A stretch of 64,000 nucleotides of DNA from Flavobacterium aquicola (GTDB taxonomy: Bacteria; Bacteroidota; Bacteroidia; Flavobacteriales; Flavobacteriaceae): assembly GCF_003385115.1 (NCBI RefSeq), contig NZ_QUNI01000005.1:66446-130445 (forward strand). The letters are read 5' to 3'. Both the position numbers and the translations under genes were made by a program. Every line of letters starts with the position of its first letter. Position 1 is the first letter of the stretch. Of the stretch, positions 60,526 through 64,000 are shown in pieces. The notes under the pieces are model-generated. The model was not told the DNA's origin. It ran no database searches and worked only from the letters and a program-made list of their open reading frames with translations.

Positions 60526-61986
60526 ATGTTTGCAAAATTTATTTATCTTGAGTGGAAATCTTTTACAAGATCAGCTTCTTTCGCTTCCAGTGTAGCCTTG
60601 AAAATTCTAATGGGTTTGCTTGTCCTTTATTTTACGGTACTTTTTTTAGCAATGGGGGTTGGAGCATTTTATATCCTTAAAAAAATGCAGCTGGATCCAT
60701 TGATGACGGTAAACAAGTTCTTGATTTATTATTTTGTTTTGGATTTGATTGTACGCCTTATGCTTCAGGCAATTCCTGTAATGAACATTCGGCCATTGTT
60801 GACAATGACTTTTAAGAGGCCAACTATTGTACATTTTTCTTTGGGCAAAACTGCTTTGTCATTTTTCAATGTTACTCACGCTTTTTTCTTTCTCCCTTTT
60901 TCTATTGTTTTATTGTATGAAGGATATGACCCATTAAGTGTTATACTTTGGAGCACTTCAATGTTTGCATTGGTGTATTGTAATAATTTCTTGAATATTT
61001 TGTTGAATAATAAAGATAATTTATTGGCAGTTTTTATTGCGATTGCACTGATTTTGGCGGGCTGTCAATATTATAAACTTTTTGATATTACGAATTATGC
61101 ACTTCCATTTTTTGAAGCATTATTTCATACCAAATGGGTCTTTATATTCCCAGTCTTAGTTTTGGCAGGATTGTATTATTGGACTTTTAATTATCTGAAA
61201 GGAGATTTGTATCTGGATGCGGGCTTGACTATCAAAAAGGATATTGCAAAAACTGAAAATCTAACGTGGTTAAATCAGTTTGGAACTTTAGGTACGTTTC
61301 TTAAAAATGACATTAAATTAATTAAAAGAAATAAGCGTTCGAAAACTACGGTAGGGGCAAGTATATTATTTTTGTTTTATGGTCTGATATTTTTTAATAA
61401 TCCTACGCAGCCCGAAGTGATGCATATTTTTGCAGGAATATTTGTGTCGGGAGGATTTTTATTCACTTTTGGACAGTTTGTACCAAGCTGGGACAGTTCT
61501 TATTATCAATTGATGATGACTCAGAACATTCCGTATCGCGGTTATCTGAATTCTAAATGGTGGCTGGTAGTTATTGCCACCGTTATTTCTACCATTTTGG
61601 CTTCGTTCTATTTGTATTTTGGCTGGAAAATATACCTGACTATTGTAGCGGGAGCCATTTATAATATTGGCGTAAATTCACATTTAGTGCTGTTGGGTGG
61701 TGCTTTTACGAAAACTCCAATAGATTTATCAATGTCAAAAGGGGCTTTTGGTGACAAAAAATCATTTAATGTAAACACCATGTTGCTTACATTGCCTAAA
61801 TTATTTCTACCCGTGCTTTTATATTGGTTAGGTTCCTATTTAATGAACCCAAAACTCGGACTGGCTTTTGTAGCTTTGGCTGGAGTACTAGGGTTTATGT
61901 TTAGAAATGTTGTTTTTTCGATGATAGAAAAAATTTATAAAAAAGAGAAATACAAAACCATCGAAGCCTATAAACAAAAAGCTTAA
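60526..61986 (+). CDS. DUF5687-type ABC exporter membrane protein
   Basis: A 486-residue inner-membrane protein with 10-12 helices. It begins FIYLEWKSFTRSASFASSVALKI, and FLKNDIKLIKRNKRSKTTVGASILFLFYGLIF near the middle is the cytoplasmic-to-membrane junction seen in DUF5687 proteins. It is paired with an ATPase gene 58 bases downstream, so it is most likely the permease half of an ABC-2-like exporter. Substrate unknown. Confidence 0.82.
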   Translation: MFAKFIYLEWKSFTRSASFASSVALKILMGLLVLYFTVLFLAMGVGAFYILKKMQLDPLMTVNKFLIYYFVLDLIVRLMLQAIPVMNIRPLLTMTFKRPTIVHFSLGKTALSFFNVTHAFFFLPFSIVLLYEGYDPLSVILWSTSMFALVYCNNFLNILLNNKDNLLAVFIAIALILAGCQYYKLFDITNYALPFFEALFHTKWVFIFPVLVLAGLYYWTFNYLKGDLYLDAGLTIKKDIAKTENLTWLNQFGTLGTFLKNDIKLIKRNKRSKTTVGASILFLFYGLIFFNNPTQPEVMHIFAGIFVSGGFLFTFGQFVPSWDSSYYQLMMTQNIPYRGYLNSKWWLVVIATVISTILASFYLYFGWKIYLTIVAGAIYNIGVNSHLVLLGGAFTKTPIDLSMSKGAFGDKKSFNVNTMLLTLPKLFLPVLLYWLGSYLMNPKLGLAFVALAGVLGFMFRNVVFSMIEKIYKKEKYKTIEAYKQKA

Positions 61987-62011
61987 AATCTATTCTTTTA
62001 ATCAAATAAAC

Positions 62012-62035
62012 GGTTAAACAATTTAACAGTTAAAC
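62012..62035. repeat. Short octamer array in the ABC exporter operon
   Basis: Three in-phase units GGTTAAAC, AATTTAAC, AGTTAAAC stand in the intercistronic gap just before the ATPase gene. Confidence 0.6.
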
Positions 62036-62044
62036 TTATAAAAA

Positions 62045-62740
62045 ATGATACAAGTTAATAATCTTACCAAAAAATATAACGACACAGCAGTTTTAAATAT
62101 CGAATCATTAGAAATTCCAAAAGGGCAGAGCCTTGGGCTGGTTGGAAACAACGGGGCAGGAAAAACTACTTTTTTCAGTTTGTTATTAGATCTGATTCAG
62201 CCGTCTACAGGAAATATTTTAAACAACGGAATTCAGGTGAATACTAGCGAAGACTGGAAACCTTTTACGGCTTCATTTCTAGACGAAAGTTTCCTGATAG
62301 GATATTTAACTCCCGAAGAATACTTCTATTTTATTGGGGATTTGAGAGGGCAAAACAAGGCAGATGTTGATGTACTGTTGGCGCAGCATGAAGAATTTTT
62401 TAATGGTGAAATCCTTAAAAATAAAAAATATCTGCGCGATTTATCCAAAGGAAATCAAAAGAAAGTTGGAATTATTGCAACTTTGATAGGAAATCCCGAA
62501 GTTATTATTTTAGATGAGCCTTTCGCTAATTTGGATCCAACGACTGTAAACAGATTAAAAAAAATCATCAAAGAATTAGCCGATAATCCAAATGTTACCG
62601 TCTTGGTTTCAAGCCATGATTTGCAGCATACTGTTGAAGTCTGTGATAGGATTGTTGCTTTGAATAAAGGAGAATTGGTAAAAGATATGCTAACTTCCAA
62701 GGAGACGCTGCAGGAATTGGAATTGTTTTTTGCGGTTTAA
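62045..62740 (+). CDS. ABC transporter ATP-binding protein
   Basis: A 231-residue ATPase. Walker A GNNGAGKTT near 35-43, signature LSKGNQKKVGIIATL near 135, Walker B VIILDEPFANLD, and H-loop VLVSSHDLQHTVEVCDRIV. The SKG-type signature is common in the ABC-2 exporter class (drug, lipid or bacteriocin export). Works with the DUF5687 permease upstream. Confidence 0.92.
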   Translation: MIQVNNLTKKYNDTAVLNIESLEIPKGQSLGLVGNNGAGKTTFFSLLLDLIQPSTGNILNNGIQVNTSEDWKPFTASFLDESFLIGYLTPEEYFYFIGDLRGQNKADVDVLLAQHEEFFNGEILKNKKYLRDLSKGNQKKVGIIATLIGNPEVIILDEPFANLDPTTVNRLKKIIKELADNPNVTVLVSSHDLQHTVEVCDRIVALNKGELVKDMLTSKETLQELELFFAV

Positions 62741-62826
62741 TTTATATATTTCAAAAAGAAACGTATTTTTACAAGTCATTGTACTAAAATACTTTTTAAA
62801 AAGTTTAATGATTTAAACGTTTTCCC

Positions 62827-64000
62827 TTGAACAGCAATACATCAAAATACATTTTAGCCTTACTCATTATATCTTTCTTGATAGCATGTTCTACCAAGAA
62901 AGATACTTTTTTGGCTAGAAATTCGCATGCTTTGAGTACAAAACTCAATATATTGTACAATGGTCAGATTGCATTAGACAAAGGTGTTAAAGGAATAAAC
63001 GACAATACGACCGAAAATTTCTGGAATCGCCTGCCTGTCGAGAAAATGCAGATTACTGATGATGTTCCAGCAGATGGAAAATCCAAAAATGCCGATTTTG
63101 AATTAGCCGAAGCTAAAGCTACCAAAGCGATTCAAAAACATTCCATGAATATTGGCGGGCACGAAAAAAACTATCAAATTGATGAGGCTTATTTATTGCT
63201 GGGAAAATCGAGATATTACGATCAAAGATTTATTCCTGCCTTAGATGCATTCAATTATATTCTGTATAAATATCCTAATAGCAGTAATATTTATGACGCT
63301 AAAATGTGGCGCGAAAAAACGAATGTCCGTTTAGGAAATGAAGCAGTGGCTTTAAAAAACATTTCGAAACTCATTAAAGATAATGAGTATATGAAGAAAG
63401 AGATTAAAAAACAGAAGTTAAGCAGACAGGAATTTGCCAATGCCAATGCGATATTAGCCAGTGCTTTTTTAAATTTAGAAGAAAAAGACAGTGCTGTGAT
63501 AAAACTAAAACTAGCAAATGAATACACTAAAATTCACGAAGAGAAAGAGCGTTATTCTTTTTTGCTAGGCCAGCTGTATGAAGAAGCAGGTCAAAAAGAC
63601 AGCGCCGTATATTTCTATCAGACGGTCATAGACATGAATAGAAAAGCTGAAAGGAGATTTGTGATTCAGGCTTATGCAAAAAAAGCACAGCTTTCAGATT
63701 ATAAAGATGCCGATTATGATTTGTTTGTCAAAAAATCTAAAAAGATTATGGAAGACAGAGAGAACAGGCCGTACTTGGATGTGATTTATCACAGCATTGG
63801 AATTTTTTATGATCATCATAATGAAAAAGAATTGGCTTTGGATTTTTATAATGCTTCTTTAGAAAAAAAATCTGCTGATTCCTATTTGAACGCTTCTAAT
63901 TATAGAAACATTGGAAATTTATATTTTAAGCATACCGAATATCTTAGTGCTGCAAAAAATTATGATAAGTCTTTAGAATTATTAGACCCAAAATCCAGAG
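62827..64000 (+). CDS. sprE: SprE/PorW-type T9SS lipoprotein, partial (C-terminus beyond window)
   Basis: 391 codons to the window edge. Start TTG at 62827 is favoured because a TGA lies six codons upstream and no ATG precedes the lipobox; the signal ends LIAC (Cys20). TPR-like helix pairs follow (LLLGKSRYYDQRFIPALDAFNYILYKYP, SFLLGQLYEEAGQKDSAVYFYQ, YRNIGNLYFKHTEYLSAAKNYDKSLELL). This matches the gliding-motility/T9SS lipoprotein SprE (PorW), needed to export proteins with the sorting domains seen at 18.9 and 27.9 kb. Confidence 0.87.
   Translation, partial: MNSNTSKYILALLIISFLIACSTKKDTFLARNSHALSTKLNILYNGQIALDKGVKGINDNTTENFWNRLPVEKMQITDDVPADGKSKNADFELAEAKATKAIQKHSMNIGGHEKNYQIDEAYLLLGKSRYYDQRFIPALDAFNYILYKYPNSSNIYDAKMWREKTNVRLGNEAVALKNISKLIKDNEYMKKEIKKQKLSRQEFANANAILASAFLNLEEKDSAVIKLKLANEYTKIHEEKERYSFLLGQLYEEAGQKDSAVYFYQTVIDMNRKAERRFVIQAYAKKAQLSDYKDADYDLFVKKSKKIMEDRENRPYLDVIYHSIGIFYDHHNEKELALDFYNASLEKKSADSYLNASNYRNIGNLYFKHTEYLSAAKNYDKSLELLDPKSR

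Overview
The window reads as chromosome of a Flavobacterium-like member of the Bacteroidetes. It is AT-rich, promoters carry the Bacteroidetes -7 box TAnnTTTG, and Shine-Dalgarno sites are not apparent. Two secreted proteins end in type IX secretion (T9SS) sorting domains, a SprE/PorW-type T9SS lipoprotein closes the window, and many families present are typical of Flavobacteriaceae (DUF4175, DUF6427-like, DUF4254, DUF5687, delta-60).

Layout. 1-13.3 kb is housekeeping: a large DUF4175 membrane protein (cut by the window), gltX, a small YtxH/holin-like stress operon, glnS, a ParE-type toxin-antitoxin pair joined to folB, tRNA-Cys, a LysE exporter, a head-GIN protein, RNase R and a DUF2007-like protein. 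13.45-14.2 kb is a long AT-rich non-coding gap where the GC skew changes sign; it is a candidate replication origin. 14.2-18.8 kb holds rpiB, a MntA/HepT toxin-antitoxin pair, a zinc-type CDF exporter, a DUF1294 protein and tex. 18.9-21.6 kb is a delta-60/T9SS secreted-protein gene lying between tex and a decayed copy of the tex 3' end, which looks like an insertion scar.

21.6-27.7 kb is one seven-gene minus-strand operon: a SpeD-like AdoMet decarboxylase, a DUF4178 protein, two small membrane proteins (one DUF350), a membrane-anchored aminopropyltransferase, a Tat-type FAD oxidoreductase and a multi-pass membrane protein. It looks like a membrane-associated polyamine-type pathway of unknown product and is the best candidate here for an undescribed system. 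27.9-35.7 kb holds a GH8 glycanase, an FNR-like regulator and a nitrate-type uptake cluster (outer-membrane porin, binding protein, permease, ATPase). The gaps inside that transporter operon are filled by composite structured repeats flanked by 8-bp tandem arrays.

35.8-40.7 kb: tatA, an M23-like protein without a catalytic domain, a GH3-type adenylating enzyme, a REP-associated (RAYT) transposase and a DUF6909-like protein. 40.7-51.4 kb is an exopolysaccharide/O-antigen locus (Wzz-like, two Wzy/WaaL-like proteins, Wzx, three glycosyltransferases, UDP-xylose synthase, WcaJ-type initiating transferase). It is followed by an ORF6N gene with striking palindromes and a PaaK/CapK-like enzyme. 53.5-64 kb returns to core genes: purD, DUF6341/6427-like membrane proteins, upp, DUF4254 plus GT9, a PaaE-like ferredoxin reductase, a DUF5687/ATPase ABC exporter and sprE.

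Two themes run through the window. One is a set of intergenic structured repeats (13.35, 33.6, 34.7 and 57.5 kb) with constant flanks and variable hairpins, in a genome segment that also carries a RAYT transposase. The other is that several apparent upstream TTG starts are really the TTG inside the TAnnTTTG promoter box, which fixes the true starts downstream.
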